Source: Watersipora subatra (taxonomy: Eukaryota; Bryozoa; Gymnolaemata; Cheilostomatida; Watersiporidae). From it: 64,000 nt of DNA. Positions 48,086-60,782 of the stretch are shown piece after piece. The DNA is taken from positions 59,431,802 to 59,495,801 of the forward strand of contig NC_088715.1 of NCBI RefSeq assembly GCF_963576615.1, written 5' to 3'. Positions within the stretch are counted from its first letter, which is position 1. Every line of letters starts with the position of its first letter. The translations under genes and the position numbers were made by a program. The notes below the pieces were generated by a model. It did not search any database. It saw only the letters and a program-made list of their open reading frames with translations, and was not told where the DNA came from.

Positions 48086-49689
48086 CAAACATTAATCTAG
48101 TAGTAGAATACAATCAGTATTTTCTTACACAAAGAAAACAGAAAAGAATGGAAAAATATTATTGCTAGTGGTGTATAAAAATAGAAGCATAGTTAAACAT
48201 ATAAAATACGTTGAATTTGTAACGAATAAAGTTAGTTAAATTTATTAAAAAATTAAGAAATAAACTTTATTAAAGCAAAGTGAGAGTAAACCCATCACAG
48301 GTAACAGGAAGCAATAAGGAGTGCACTTCTAGTCAGTCTGGAGTTATCTACCCCAACATGAAGGTCTACGGGTAGCTTTGTTAAAAGTATGATTTGCGAA
48401 TTTTCTATGGATGAGGAACATACTACATTAGCATTTTTAACACCACAAATACTGATCAAAAAGAATTATGTTGAAAATGGTAAGAATATATTTATAAATG
48501 GATAAGTATCAGCTTATATGGTTGTCATAACGACCTTAAAGTAATTGCATGATTTATTATAAAGCAAAGGGATTCGCATTGTTTTAATTACTTTGATATT
48601 ATATTTGTCACTTTGGCATTTTGCTCAAAGACTTGCATTGTGCAATCATTAGTTTTTTTAAGCAAAACATTAAGTTTTGATCAAACCAAGTTTTTCTTTC
48701 AAGTACAGAATGTTGGTTCGTGATTGGATGATATTACAAATGCCAGATTTTGCAAACAAAATAATCATTTGCAAATGTAATAAAATGAAACAAAGTGAAA
48801 AAAGAAAATTTAAGAGATGCCTGCCCTTACAGGCCTTATACTCTCGATATAACAACTGTCTTCACTGCACACTATTACTGTGTGTATACTTGGCATCTTC
48901 CTTGGCAGTTGTTGTTCATCGTACCTTCATAAACCACTCAGTGTTACCTATTTTTCTAAAGTTTAAATGACATACTCTTTCACTGTATAAGCTATAGGCC
49001 TTGCTTTCTCTGTGTTGAAACTGCTATCTTTTGCTGATGCTGTGGTACTGACACAACAATAACAATAATATTGTTACTGTTGTGTCAGCACAACAATAAC
49101 AATATTCTACAACATTCATTTTCAGTAACAACAATAACAACAATACAACAATCAATAACAACAATCATTTTCATATATTATATGAAAATTATTCGCTGGC
49201 CAGTGATCAAAATAGCTTTTCAAGCTGTCTCTGAACTAACTGTGTAGGCTCAGATATAATAAATAGTTATTGTGTAATGAATTTTTCATTAATTTTAAGT
49301 ATTTCATCGCTAAGAAAAAAAGTTTAGTAAAATAATGTATCGATTATGTGGTCAGTTTTATTAATACTTTTCATGCTTTTTGGCAAATATTTTTTAGAAA
49401 ATTAGCCAATGAATGAGTTCCTCACCCCAAATGATGACGGGATGCTGTTTATCCATCAAAATTTGCTATCTGCTATCTTGTTTAGCACTTAGAAATGTCC
49501 AACCAGTCATACACAAGCGCAATCTAAGTTTCTTTTCAAGAATAGTATTATAAGCAAGGTAATCCATCAACCTGTTTGAAACAGGAACCTAGTTATCATT
49601 CATCTACATTCTACACGAACTGCTACTGTGAATATCACAGCAAACCAGAAAGTGCACCTTTTTAAAGTGATGAAAACTTAATAATTTAA
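48086..49689. other. AT-rich spacer with ACAATA repeats
   Basis: No gene recognised. ACAATAAC-rich microsatellite at about 49050-49170, containing a 39-bp palindrome (49049-49087, arms TGACACAACAATAACAATA, one mismatch). Confidence 0.5.
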
Positions 49690-49910
49690 CAACTTTAAGA
49701 TGAACTCGCACAACACTTTATTAGTTTTCATCAAAACAATGATTGCCCTTTATGACCTTTACTATATATTGTTCTACCCTCACATGATTTATGGAATAGA
49801 GTTGTGGAGTTATGCTGACTCATTAGAGTTGGAAAGCTTTCTTGTTACAGCAAAAAGCTGTGAGAATTATTTTAAAAAATAAACCAGAAGCATAAGTGAT
49901 TAATAGCTTT
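49690..49910 (+). pseudogene. LINE reverse transcriptase C-terminal fragment
   Basis: The open stretch reads LYYILFYPHMIYGIELWSYA, the motif that follows the RT domain in CR1/L2-like LINEs. One frameshift later QQKAVRIILKNKPEA continues the same family pattern. Isolated and decayed. Confidence 0.7.
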
Positions 49911-50360
49911 TCTTCATTGAAATAATACCTGTAAAATGCTATTTTAATTCCATCTTGTGCTGCATTTTATCAAAGTTTTTAAAAATGTTGATTTTCAAAA
50001 TATGGTAATTGATCAGAGCTACTGTCCCAGATTAAAGACAAGCAATGCTTTTAAAACACAATACTTTTAAAGCAAAAAAGGTCAAAGTTCACTGCAGCTA
50101 AATCATTCAATAAATACTCATTTGACATTCATGATTTGGCTTCTATAGTGTTGTAAAAGTGAAGCTGGTGGAGCACTTGGAGGCAGCCGGTGATGGTGGT
50201 GCTACTGGTGCTACTGGTGCTCGCTCATGACTGTGTCTGTTCTTCTGCAAACTGCCAGCAAGGCTGTTCTGCTGCTAATCTCAAACTATCGGACAGTTCC
50301 TTTTGCTTTATGTTTGCATTTTTGTTATTTTCTATTTGCACCTATAAATTACATGCAATA

Positions 50361-50797
50361 AAAACTCGTGCACGCACTCACAGAAAGTATCGGTACTTTT
50401 TGATCATTTTTGATTTTTATTGATGTTTGAGGTGATCTGACAACTATATTGTTTCAAAATTAAAATGGACAAAACATAAAAACACTCAGAAGAAACAATG
50501 CGCAAAATGACGTCATTAGTTGTTTTGTTGCTATAATTGATATCGGCTATTGTGTTCAAGTTGCAGGTTTACCCGTCTCTATTCTGTTGGTCTCTTTGCA
50601 ACTATAGACGTCATAATCACACTTTTACTTGATTCGAGGATTTTAACCCCGATCAAGTCTTGTCAATTTTAATCTTGAAACATCCTGGCAGTCAGATCAC
50701 TTCAAACATAAAAAACAATCGCCAGTAATAGAAATAATAGAAAATACTGATACTTTCTGATAAAATCTGTAAAAATGTTGTGCAAGTTGATCATTAA
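50361..50797. mobile_element. Foldback MITE family F, copy 4
   Basis: The arms share CAGAAAGTATCGGTACTTTT and GATGTTTGAGGTGATCTGAC on the left; CATCCTGGCAGTCAGATCAC and ACTGATACTTTCTGATAAAA on the right. The outermost left end is altered. Confidence 0.85.
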
Positions 50798-51082
50798 TAT
50801 TAGCTGATGAAGTCGGCCATATTGCCAGTGTGGCGGTCTGAATCAAGAGCTGTTAAACACAAACAGAAACTGAATGAAAAGGTTAAAACTGAGAAACCTG
50901 CATAGAAAGAAGTAAATGTGTAATGGAGGAGAGTTGGATGATATAACGCTTGGAGATTTGGGAGTCTGAGCAGAGATCAAAACAGCGTCAAAGCAAATAT
51001 CGAGCAAGAAACAGCAGAACATCAGATAACTACAGACAACCCTCATTGGTTCGGACTCATACAGACTGGCCATTCCCTGACA

Positions 51083-51425
51083 TTGTAAAAAGTCCAAACA
51101 TCAAAAATTGAGTACTGTACAGCACATTAAACAGCCTATATTGTCTCTTACACATATTCGTAGACTACAATATGGTACAGGATGCGTATGCCGAACATGC
51201 GAGAGAGTAAAATATGGCTATACCTGCAATAGGGTACAGTATAAGGCTAATAGCGGTGATAATAACAAATACAACTCCTGTACAACACTCTGATGATTAA
51301 CTCACCCACGTGAGCCACTTACGAGCCACCGATTAGTCAAAGTTGTCATTCTTCAGACAGGCACTGCGACATCGGACGATCATTCAGACCCTGGACGTTG
51401 TTTGAACAATCGAAAATCTAGGGAA
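51083..51425 (+). repeat. Dispersed repeat Y, copy 1
   Basis: Shares AAAAAGTCCAAACAT, TTAAACAGCCTATATTGTCT and CAATAGGGTACA in order with the reverse complement of 54738-55072. Class unknown; no ORF. Confidence 0.75.
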
Positions 51426-51980
51426 GAGAAAATTGAAAAAGCAGGTGTCGACTGTACTTATAGAACATGAGATTTATGTCAGGATCTCAATCGGCAACTG
51501 CTGGTTCAGCCAGTCGTTGGAGACGACGAAGAGAGCTCAGTGATTGGCACCAAGATTTGCTATTTTTAGCATGCTCTGTTTTAGAAGCTCATTATTCATT
51601 ACCTGTCAGGGAAGTGTGTGGGCTGGATGCTATCTGATTCATATTCAAAGGTAAATGAAAGCCTGTGTATATAAAATGAAGTAATGCCATCTCACCATAA
51701 CTGTTACCAATATCCTTACTACTGTGTGGCATATGATTTTAGAAATAGGCTTACACAACCAGGCCCGTACTCGCTGGCCGGCTGAGCCGCCTCAACTTGC
51801 AACCACGTAATACAGGCCTGTACACAGCGCTATAAGACGACTGCCAAGAAAAGAGATAATGACATCGAGTAGAAGTAAAATCGTGCAATCATCACACGTC
51901 TTCTCTGATGAAAAAAGGGAAGGACAAGCTGTGAATCAGAGTGTGTCTTTGGAAGAGTAAGAACCTAGCCAATTTGAAGC

Positions 51981-52140
51981 CTTCTATTGTATATACAAGC
52001 CTTCTATTGTATATACAAGCCTTCTATTGTATATACAAGCCTTCTATTGTATATACAAGCCTTCTATTGTATATACAAGCCTTCTATTGTATATACAAGC
52101 CTCCTATTGTATATACAAGCCTCCTATTGTATATACAAGC
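51981..52140 (+). repeat. 20-bp minisatellite, eight copies
   Basis: Eight head-to-tail copies of CTTCTATTGTATATACAAGC; the last two share a T-to-C change (CTCCTATTG...). Otherwise identical, so recently expanded. It lies inside a copy of repeat Z. Confidence 0.98.
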
Positions 52141-52270
52141 AGGTCCCCTGATCCTAGACCGTATTAACAACTTTCCACCGACTGTAAAAGCATTTAGAAA
52201 AGCACAAATCATTTTGAACTAAATGTAATTTTGAAGCTGTAAACTTTTTGAAAACAGTGATAAACACAGA
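52141..52270 (+). repeat. Dispersed repeat Z, copy 3 (right part)
   Basis: CCCCTGATCCTAGACCGTAT and TAACAACTTTCCACCGACTG match copies 1 and 2. The left part of the copy precedes the minisatellite at about 51965. Confidence 0.75.
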
Positions 52271-53794
52271 AATCAAGCAGAGTGAATAGTTCATATTGCA
52301 CAATTTCAAAGAAGTAAAGTTTTAGAGATAACTGAAAAACCATAATGATCGCATTATATTGAGACTGATAGAGTGTGTATATCTGTTATGAATTAAAAGC
52401 AAATAGTTTTAGTATCAAGCTCTTGTTGCTGATAAGAAGTAATTTTTTACCTTTATTTTTTTCTTGCATTATTAAGAACTTTAGTCGGTGTTTCATTAGA
52501 AACTGATGTCCTGTGGGCAGCAATTTTTTCATTTCTCGGTCAGTTTAAAATTCCCTCTAAATTTCAGCGATATGTCAAGAAGAATTAGCAATCCAGTTGG
52601 CTTAATATTTCAGGATTACGCTGAAAACGTACCACGCGCAAAGCGGCCAAATTGTTGTAATTCTAGCTAAAGAAGAAATGGAAGAAAACAACACGAGTCC
52701 TCTCGGGCATGGGATCTGATGAGAGAACAATTCCCCAAATTATCTCCGATCTAAGCTTTAATGCGTTAAGAGCTATCTATTTTTTATTGGTAAATAAAAA
52801 TAGCATATATTTTGATGACAGCGGGGAACCACAATCATGTACCAAGATGTATATTAAAAATTGGCTAGAAGTAGTTATCATAAAACTCTGAGCCGAAGTA
52901 TGTCAATCAATCTAACCGAACTGGCCAAAACTGTGTTAAGGTGAGCATTCCCTGCTCGGCCTGAAGGATGTTCCCATCTTCTCTCTTATTTTTCTCTAGT
53001 TTATTCTCATGTGAGCTTATTTATGCTTGTTGACTTTGGTATTGGTTCGCGTTCTTACATCAGACTGAAATTAAACCATAGCTTTATTGATAATTATTTT
53101 CCATTTGAACCATATAAATAGCCTGGCATCTTTTCAGTGGAAGACAGTACACTCTCGGTGCTCATAGCCTACACATCTCACGCTTGTATTCATACATTAC
53201 TGTGGCTTATGTGAATACAAGTTTACTAAGTGAGGATAGATGCGTAAACATCCCTAACACCAGTTTTTTTAAATGGAGCCACACGTGAATGGAGTAACAG
53301 TAATCTTTTACAACCTGGAGTTTCTTGAACTTTCACATAACCATTTTGTGACAGTAATCATATAACCAAAGTAAATAGATAGCTCTCACTCTCGTTTCTC
53401 ATTTTTGTTTTTATTGTCTCCCCTGCCCTGACTTTCCTATTGGTTAGATGAGCGTTTGCTTTGCTAGTACTTTACTAACTACATCTCTATGTCTATGTAG
53501 TGTGTGAAGTGTAGTCCTCATTGGTCATCTTCTCTACGTTAGTCTACCCTGAACCAACTACTGCGTACATTTTTAAATTCTTTTTTTAACCGTCCTTCTC
53601 AATTTGAGTTTAGAGAAAATTTTTCTTTTGCCGAGTCATATCTTCTTAAAAATATCTCATAAAAACCAGGCAGCACTTCACTAGTCTAGACCCTAACAAA
53701 AGTTACACTGGTAAGTAAAGCTATGGTAGTTCATCAAGCATTTTGTATGTTTAAGCATAAAAATGGAACATTTCAATTTAGAGCGCCAAGTTTA
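52271..53794. other. AT-rich spacer
   Basis: No gene recognised. A 60-codon ORF at 52709-52891 has no recognisable feature. Confidence 0.4.
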
Positions 53795-54243
53795 AGGCTG
53801 GTTCACACTATATCGCCGTATCTCATCGTTGATGACACAATACTTCAGTGATCGTCAATGATAACAATTTTCACACAATGTTCACACTATTCAAACCCAT
53901 CGTTTGCAACAGCAAATACACTATGACATAGTGTTCTCATTTATCTTACGAAGAAACCTCTTTGTTTTCGCATGCTAGAATCAAATACTAGTCTTGCAGC
54001 AACTATCACGAACGGAAATAAATAAATCACACTGTCACAACCGTGAATTACTATCGTCAAAATGGTTCACATAGTACAGGCTGTCTGTTGATGATCGCCG
54101 AAATATCGGGCAAGTTTGACAGCTGCAAACTTCTCCAACGTATCCACCTTGCTTCATCGATGCTACCAATCTCTGTGCACATAATTGATGATGATTGCCG
54201 AAAGGACATCATCTCCATACAGTTATATAGTGTGAACCAGCCT
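53795..54243. mobile_element. Harbinger-like MITE
   Basis: Ends AGGCTGGTTCACACTATAT in inverted orientation on both sides, flanked by TTA (53792-53794 and 54244-54246). A 3-bp TTA/TWA duplication points to PIF/Harbinger. 449 bp, no transposase. Confidence 0.75.
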
Positions 54244-54394
54244 TTAGCAATAAAAACGGATGGATTGTTTATAGGATAACCATGTGAGAAAGCCGCTTTT
54301 TCTCTTTGTAGTTGACATAGTCTACAAGGAGAAAGTCTATTCGACAAGGGTCCAATAGTATACTCTGTCTATGAGGGTCTACATACTCCTTGTC

Positions 54395-54545
54395 ATCTTG
54401 TAGTCTACTAGACTGATGTTGCACAGAAGCAATTGTGGTTGGATGCCCTTCCTAACACCCCCATTGTCCTTGTAGGACTTAAACTCCCAACGTGCTGATC
54501 GTAAGTCAAAGCCCTAACCTCTGAACCATGACTCCTCCAAGAGCC
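54395..54545 (-). mobile_element. SINE fragment with GGAAGGGCATCC motif
   Basis: On the - strand GGTTAGGGCTTTGACTTACG and GTTGGGAGTTTAAGTCC form a tRNA-like head. It is followed by GTTAGGAAGGGCATCCAACC, a motif shared by many aquatic-animal SINEs. Confidence 0.65.
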
Positions 54546-54737
54546 AAAGTCTAGCTATATTTTACTAAATCAAACCTCTAAATAAGAGCTCAAGTTGTTC
54601 TGAGATCTGCTTGGTATAAATAAGAATATATTTTTGCAATAAGACTTTAAAATTCATAAAATTCAGTCTAAAACACAAAACCTATGGAAACTCCTGATAC
54701 ATGCAGTCGACCTTGCTTTCTTCTGTTTCATCACTCA

Positions 54738-55072
54738 CCCGAACTTGTAATTGTCTAAACAATGTCCAGGGTTTAGACGATTGTCCGATACGGCCGCGTT
54801 TATCTGAATAATAACAGCTTTGACCAATAAGTGGCTATCGCGACAGACAATGTGTGCATGTGAGTTTCCTACCAGTGTTGTACTGAAATTTTCATTTTGT
54901 ATTCTTACTGTTATTAATATTATGTTGTACCCTATTGTAGTTATAACCATATGTTACTCATATGTTACTGTATATGCATCTCGTACTATATTATAGCCTA
55001 GGAGTATGTGTGGTAGACAATATAGGCTGTTTAATGATCAGTAGGCAACTTTTCATGTTTGGACTTTTTACA
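54738..55072 (-). repeat. Dispersed repeat Y, copy 2
   Basis: Inverted relative to copy 1 at 51083. The shared order runs from AAAAAGTCCAAACAT through AACAGCCTATATTGTCTACC to ACCCTGGACATTGTTTAGAC. Confidence 0.75.
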
Positions 55073-56920
55073 AAGTCTAGAAATTAACAAATCGGATGAA
55101 ATGTTAATTCAAAAACTGCATATGCAATGTCTCCAATTATAAGCTGCTTTAGAAATACAAAAAACAATAAATATCTTTACACTTGACAGACACATATATA
55201 CTTGCGCATACGCTATAAATACACTCAAATGAAAAGCTTTATTTCTTAAAGTATGGGAAAATGGCTGTAATGTATTTTCATTTCCGCTACATAAAGTTGT
55301 GGTTATTTCTTGGTTGTTTCAGCTCTATCTAACGATCGTAGTTTATTTTTAACATTGCCCGTTGACGGGAGTATTTCGCTTAAACATAAGTATTTATTGG
55401 CAGAATATCACCAATTACTGCATTAGATATATGTTATTACAGAGAGTTATGAAAAGTGTAGCCAAGGCTAACCTCCAAGCTATATCAGTAAACAATTTTT
55501 AAAAATCTTTTTTTCATGACGGGCATTTTTATACCTCTCCTCGAATATAGGTATTCAAAATATTGAGTGAATATTACAAGCATATTTGAGTCGAATGTTT
55601 TACCTTTATAGACTCCATGATGCTTCGTGGCTCCAACCAGAACAATTTGAAATGTGCATGATATTTAACACTACAGTAGCACCGCATCACTGTTCAAGCA
55701 GCATACATTTCCGACATTTGAGTTACCGGTTTTAAAATCCTGTGTAAACTAGCCAAGAATATTTGTATTCATCCATTCACACATATGACAAACACCACCT
55801 AATATTTTCTGATAACAATATGCTACATCCACCATCATATATTTCAGTTTATGAACTTTCTGTTACTTCAATTCACTATCTTGACTCCTCTACAATACTA
55901 TTAGATTACTAACTTTTAAAACTCATTTGTTCAACTCACCCAATAATTCCTGATTTCTGTTTTCTATTTTGGTTTTGGCACGTAACGACGAAAACCATCA
56001 TTTTGTTGATGACTGATGCCAACATAAAGTTATACATAAACCAGAATGAGGATGGTGCCCAAATACTTTACAAAAAGCAGTCCTCCGAATAATTGAAATA
56101 ATTTATTTGTTCAACATAAAATCAAAGACTACCTATAAGAGCAAATATAAACTATTGACCAACGTTGTTTGAAAGAGGATGCGTTAAATCTATATTGTAT
56201 TTAATATTAAAGGTAAAAACCAACTGACAAAAGGCATGTTCACATAATAATGCCTTCATATAACCCGGGTGTGGCAAGTTGACCGGGTTATCTTGTAAAA
56301 TACTGATACGGGACTTGGTCTAAATGTGTAGAAACAAGGCTGACAAGACGCTGGCAGCCAAGGCATGACTGACAGAAAAGTAAGTGAATTGTCGATACAC
56401 AAAGGAGATAAGACTGGCCTGAGTGAGTGACTGCAGGTAAGATGACAGAGCTGATGATGCTGTAGATTCAAAAGTAAGGAGAGTTGAAGCGATTTCAGCC
56501 AATCTCAGAAAGATATGTGAGTGGAATGGCTATATTGCGCCAACTCGAGATGAAGTCAGTCTCTGTCCTCTGCAAACTGCGTACATATGTTAATATAATT
56601 ATAAAGAAATTCAAAATAGTCATAAAAAGGAATGTGCAGTAATATTTGCTATACATCAGACGTCTGGCACCTGTTGACACTTGTTGATATTTTAACCGCA
56701 TACTGATTGGCTGGTTTCATCCGGAGCACATTCTTTGGCATGTATCTTGTCTGTAGTCGTGGTGCAAACTTTATCGATTGTGTCAGCCTCTACTCGAACT
56801 GCCCCTGAAAACCAGAAAACTGGAAAAATTAGTTTCTCGCTATCCCTCTGACTGTTACAAATGTCTACCGCTACAAACTTTTACTGTTACAAACTTTTGT
56901 AATTACAAGCTTTGCGATCA
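55073..56920. other. AT-rich spacer
   Basis: No supported gene. - strand ORFs at 56256-56701 change frame and match nothing known. Confidence 0.4.
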
Positions 56921-58529
56921 GTGTTCGAAATGGGGGGGTACGCAGGGGTACAGCATACCCCTAAGAAAAATTAGTGGGGGTATTCCCTAGGACGCATACC
57001 TCCTCATATAAGGTTGCTCATATCTTATTAAATGCGGTAAAACCGGAATGAAGTGAAATGTTCACACAACGTTTTTTTCCTTTTCGTTCCGAACTTATAT
57101 TAGCTCGAGTTCATTACACCGAAAACAGTGCGCGTTTTCGGGACGAAAAAATTACGCTACTGATCTTTAATTTCTTTAGTCAGTTTTTTGATATTATAGC
57201 AGATCAACTAAATTGTTTTGTTAAAAACCTGAGAACTGATCAGTTTTCTATCAACTGACACAATCGACGGGACCCTGTGTCGGCCGCCCTGTGAAACCCT
57301 CGAATAGCTTGAGATTAATCATTGCTTGGATTCTTCTCTTGTGTTTTGGATGGTAGTTTTGAATAAATTCTTGCTTATTATACTAGTTTCTTCGTTTCTT
57401 TCAATTCATAATAAAACAGCATGGGCCAATAGTTAACTTTTTTAAAGGTGAGTAAGAATTAGTGACTGTCATGAATTCAGAGTCTGTATTTAAAAAAATA
57501 GTGAGTGACTGAGCTTATCATATAATAATAATCATGGTGGCTTGGAGATGGGACTGTCTTGTGTCTGGGGTCTGTGTGGACTGTCTATAGGGCTTTTTGA
57601 CTCACTCACATCACAACCTGGAGTCTCCATAGTCATAGAGCACATAGGTTGTGCAGCTAAGCCCACTTTCAATTTCTTACTGAACACAACACAGGGTTTT
57701 AAGTTATGGAAAACAGCATAATTTAGGGGCATTCATGCTAAAAAAAATTTCCGGGGGAGTACCCCCGGACCCCCTCTACTGAGAGGGTGCAGCGCCCTTC
57801 TCAGACTCACCCTGTGGACGGCGAGCAGGGCCGTTGGCCCTGGACACTACCCTCCTGGCATGACAGAGAGTACCCCCAAGAATCTCTCTCCACTTCAGAC
57901 ACTGTTTGCGATATAGTTTCAAGTGCTCACAAATATTTGGGAAAATCAATGTTTTATAGAAACCTTTCTTTGTTGAATGCATCATATTCAAGGCATTTTT
58001 GTGAAATAAAAACCAATCCATTCCTAGATAGTTTTTGTGTGCCAAAACTGATCATATGTCGGAGCAAATATTTTCACAATAATGAACACCATTTTTCAAA
58101 ATTTGACATGAAATTCAAGGGAATATTTTATCACGTGATTCCAACATACATGCACATTGTTCAAAGCTTCTTGAATAACTGCATATTGTAAATCAGTAGA
58201 TATGCACACAGTTCTACATCACATAATTTTATTCTACAGTGCCCAAATCATATTAAGCAGCTATTCAGATTTAATTTTAACATCAGAATATAGCGCCTTA
58301 GAATGACATGAAGAAATTTTAGAGCAAAATGAGCAATTCATTATAAACCTAGTAGCTATAGTACGATAGAAAGCAAAAGTAATGTGAAGACAGGAAATTC
58401 TAAAATGAAAGTGATAACGCTGGCTGTAACTAAAATAAAATGTAAATAATATTAAACAATAAAACATATATATATATACTATTAACATAAAAATAAATTA
58501 GCAATAAAAACTACTTATTGATCACTAAT
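56921..58529. other. Region with possible decayed transposon pieces
   Basis: CAGTGTTCGAAATGGGGGGG at 56919-56938 looks like a hAT-type end, and CCGGGGGAGTACCCCCGG (57751-57768) with following GC-rich sequence also looks transposon-derived. No matching opposite end or target duplication was found. The 134-codon ORF at 57787-58191 has no recognisable domain. Confidence 0.3.
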
Positions 58530-58745
58530 ACCCTGTCAGTCGCGTGTGCTGTGGGAGACCGTCATGTGTGCCAATAAAGCATAAAGAATATCCGCACAAT
58601 TATTCCACGGGAAAGCAGTTGACTGGTGCAGGTGTTTGGGTGTTGGTCTACCAAACTGAATGCCGCGAGTTCGAATCCCATACGGTGCAACCTTTTTTGG
58701 TGGCTTCAAACTGTGACTACAGACGGACGAACACTGATTATAGGC
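58530..58745 (+). mobile_element. tRNA-derived SINE, copy 1
   Basis: The leader GTGTGCTGTGGGAGACCGTC then ATGTGTG matches the leader of the next SINE. B box CGAGTTCGAATCCC at about 58667. The tail has ACAGACGGACGAACACTGAT. Confidence 0.7.
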
Positions 58746-58944
58746 ATGATTACTTAAGCTTTTCGGAATTCATTTTTAAAATAATTTGATAAAATTCATT
58801 TATATTATTGCCGCGTGTAATTCTATGCAAAATATACACCATTAGATTTCTTGGGCTATGGAACAAATTAAAAGAATTACAGGGTCGTAAGAGACAATTT
58901 GCTTAAACTTTTCATGATTTTGATGTACAAACTAACAACACTAT

Positions 58945-59164
58945 TAAGCTAGCAGCCCCGTGTGCCGTGAGAGATTGTCATGTGTAATCACTATATCCAT
59001 TATTATTATTGATTCACAAAACAGTAAGGTGATAGAGCAGCTTGGCAGTGGTCATGTGCTTGACTTTAAATCTGAAGCCTAGGGTTCGATCCCTGTGAGA
59101 GGTAATTTTTTTCCTAACATACTTGGTGTGGCTTCGGACAGACAGACACTGCTCTAATTACAGT
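58945..59164 (+). mobile_element. tRNA-derived SINE, copy 2
   Basis: Leader CCGTGTGCCGTGAGAGATTG then TCATGTGT. tRNA-like head GGTGATAGAGCAGCTTGGCA and B box GGGTTCGATCCC at 59083-59094. Tail ACAGACAGACACTGCTC. Abuts family X copy 6. Confidence 0.75.
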
Positions 59165-60490
59165 AAAGCCTAGCTGAAGGTCCGGCATTGCCTGAGTAAT
59201 AAAATATGTCTTTGCACAGAAAAATTATTTTTATTTAACATATAACAACAGTTACTATTCTAACTTTCCAACTTCGATTCATAGAAAAAGTGTTTTGTAT
59301 CGATAATATTATGAGAAAAAATAAAACAGCTGTAAAGTTTTTCAGACAAGTGCAACTTTTGAATTTCATATCATGAAAGAAAGGTTTTACTAAATAAATT
59401 AGGAGAAAAAATAAAACAACTGTAAAGGCGTTTAAATTTAAAATATAAAATAACTAGCAAGCAATGGCTAAATAAAGTATTTCTTGCTACGATTCCAATG
59501 AAAAATTATTTGGTGTACAATTATGTGATTTTAATTTGTTTCAGTGCTGGCATCGTAAGGCGAAATACCGTAGAATGGTACAGAAACCCATAGTAAATAT
59601 TTAATGCAAACACTCTTCCCCCGGTAAAAATAACCAAAATTTTATATACATACTTTACATACTTAAATTTAGTTATAAAACAATATGTTAACCTTAGTAA
59701 CTATAGTTACCTACAGTAACTCTTGTGTATTTAGTGGTTATGATCTGCAAGAAAATGCAACATTACAAGGTACTACATGCAGTACGTACCGTGGGGAGTT
59801 CTTACCTTCGAGACAGACGTATAACATAAACTTTGAATTTAGCTTAAATGGATATATCTTACTAAACACATACTTAAAGCTAAGTTATAGTATGGATTTT
59901 GCTCAACTAAACTTCAATTTTTCATAGGCTAAAATTTTATCACTTATCTCTATTCAAATTCATTTTACTATAACTGTTAGCGAATAACGCTGAACTGAGA
60001 TAGCGAGCTTCTTATATCTCTTTGAGTGGTCGTGGGAGTGATTTCAGCGAACAACAAATCAACATTTTCATTCTTTCATCGTAATCAGTACATCGGCCAC
60101 CAAATTTTAATTTTGAGAGAAACTTTTGCTAATACCGTCCGGCGGAAAAAAATCACCCTCACATGGCGAGGACAAAAAAACATCGTGTTCCACATAGTGA
60201 GGCAAAAAAATCTTGACAGGGGCATCGCCACCGGAGGGCACACTGTATTAATTAACAAAATAGAAAGTGCACATTTAGCGTGTGCAATCGGGAAAAGGAT
60301 ATACAGTATCTGGTAAGAGCGCTGGGTGTGATAAGTATGACTTAGCATTATGGTTATGCACACTTGTTAGTAGACTTGCAATTTGAATGTCGCGAGTTCT
60401 AATCCAGTGCGAAGGTGATTTTTCATTGTTAAAGCTTTATCGCTATAGCTGGACAGAGAAACGACAGATGACAGACAAACTTTGATATTT
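59165..60490 (+). mobile_element. Family X, copy 6 (most complete)
   Basis: The head CCTAGCTGAAGGTCCGGCAT then TGCCTGAGTAATAA; the body collinear with 24268-26085 minus the hAT insertion; then a tRNA-like 3' domain (B-box-like CGAGTTCTAATCC at about 60392) and a tail CAGATGACAGACAAACTTTG then ATATTTATATATAAAG. No recognisable ORF. Confidence 0.7.
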
Positions 60491-60782
60491 ATATATAAAG
60501 ACTATATATGGACTTTTAGTCGTTCATCTGAAGTCCTCCCATCATTGTTTGAAAGTTAATCCGATCTAAAACTCAGCTTATGCTGGAAATGAATAAAATG
60601 GAATCATGATTCTATATAAAGAAGAATGCACTTTTTGAGCGATGTTTCTTTTCGTACAACACATCAGTTTCTATGGTGATGATGAGAATCAACACTTTTA
60701 TTTGAATAAGATACGTGAAGTACTGAGCAGCTACAACTTTGTCATTGAAATGATGCCTTCTCCCAGTGTATGTAGCCAAGAC

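Noticed and set aside
51981-52140. CRISPR-like array
   Set aside because: No spacers between units and the context is eukaryotic.
51941-52222. 93-codon ORF with repeated SIVYTSLLLY
   Set aside because: Created by the 20-bp minisatellite read in three frames.
56256-56701. Hydrophobic - strand ORFs resembling a membrane protein
   Set aside because: Reading requires frame changes and no family or splice structure could be supported.
56919-57870. Complete hAT element starting CAGTGTTCGAAAT
   Set aside because: No inverted right end or 8-bp duplication found.
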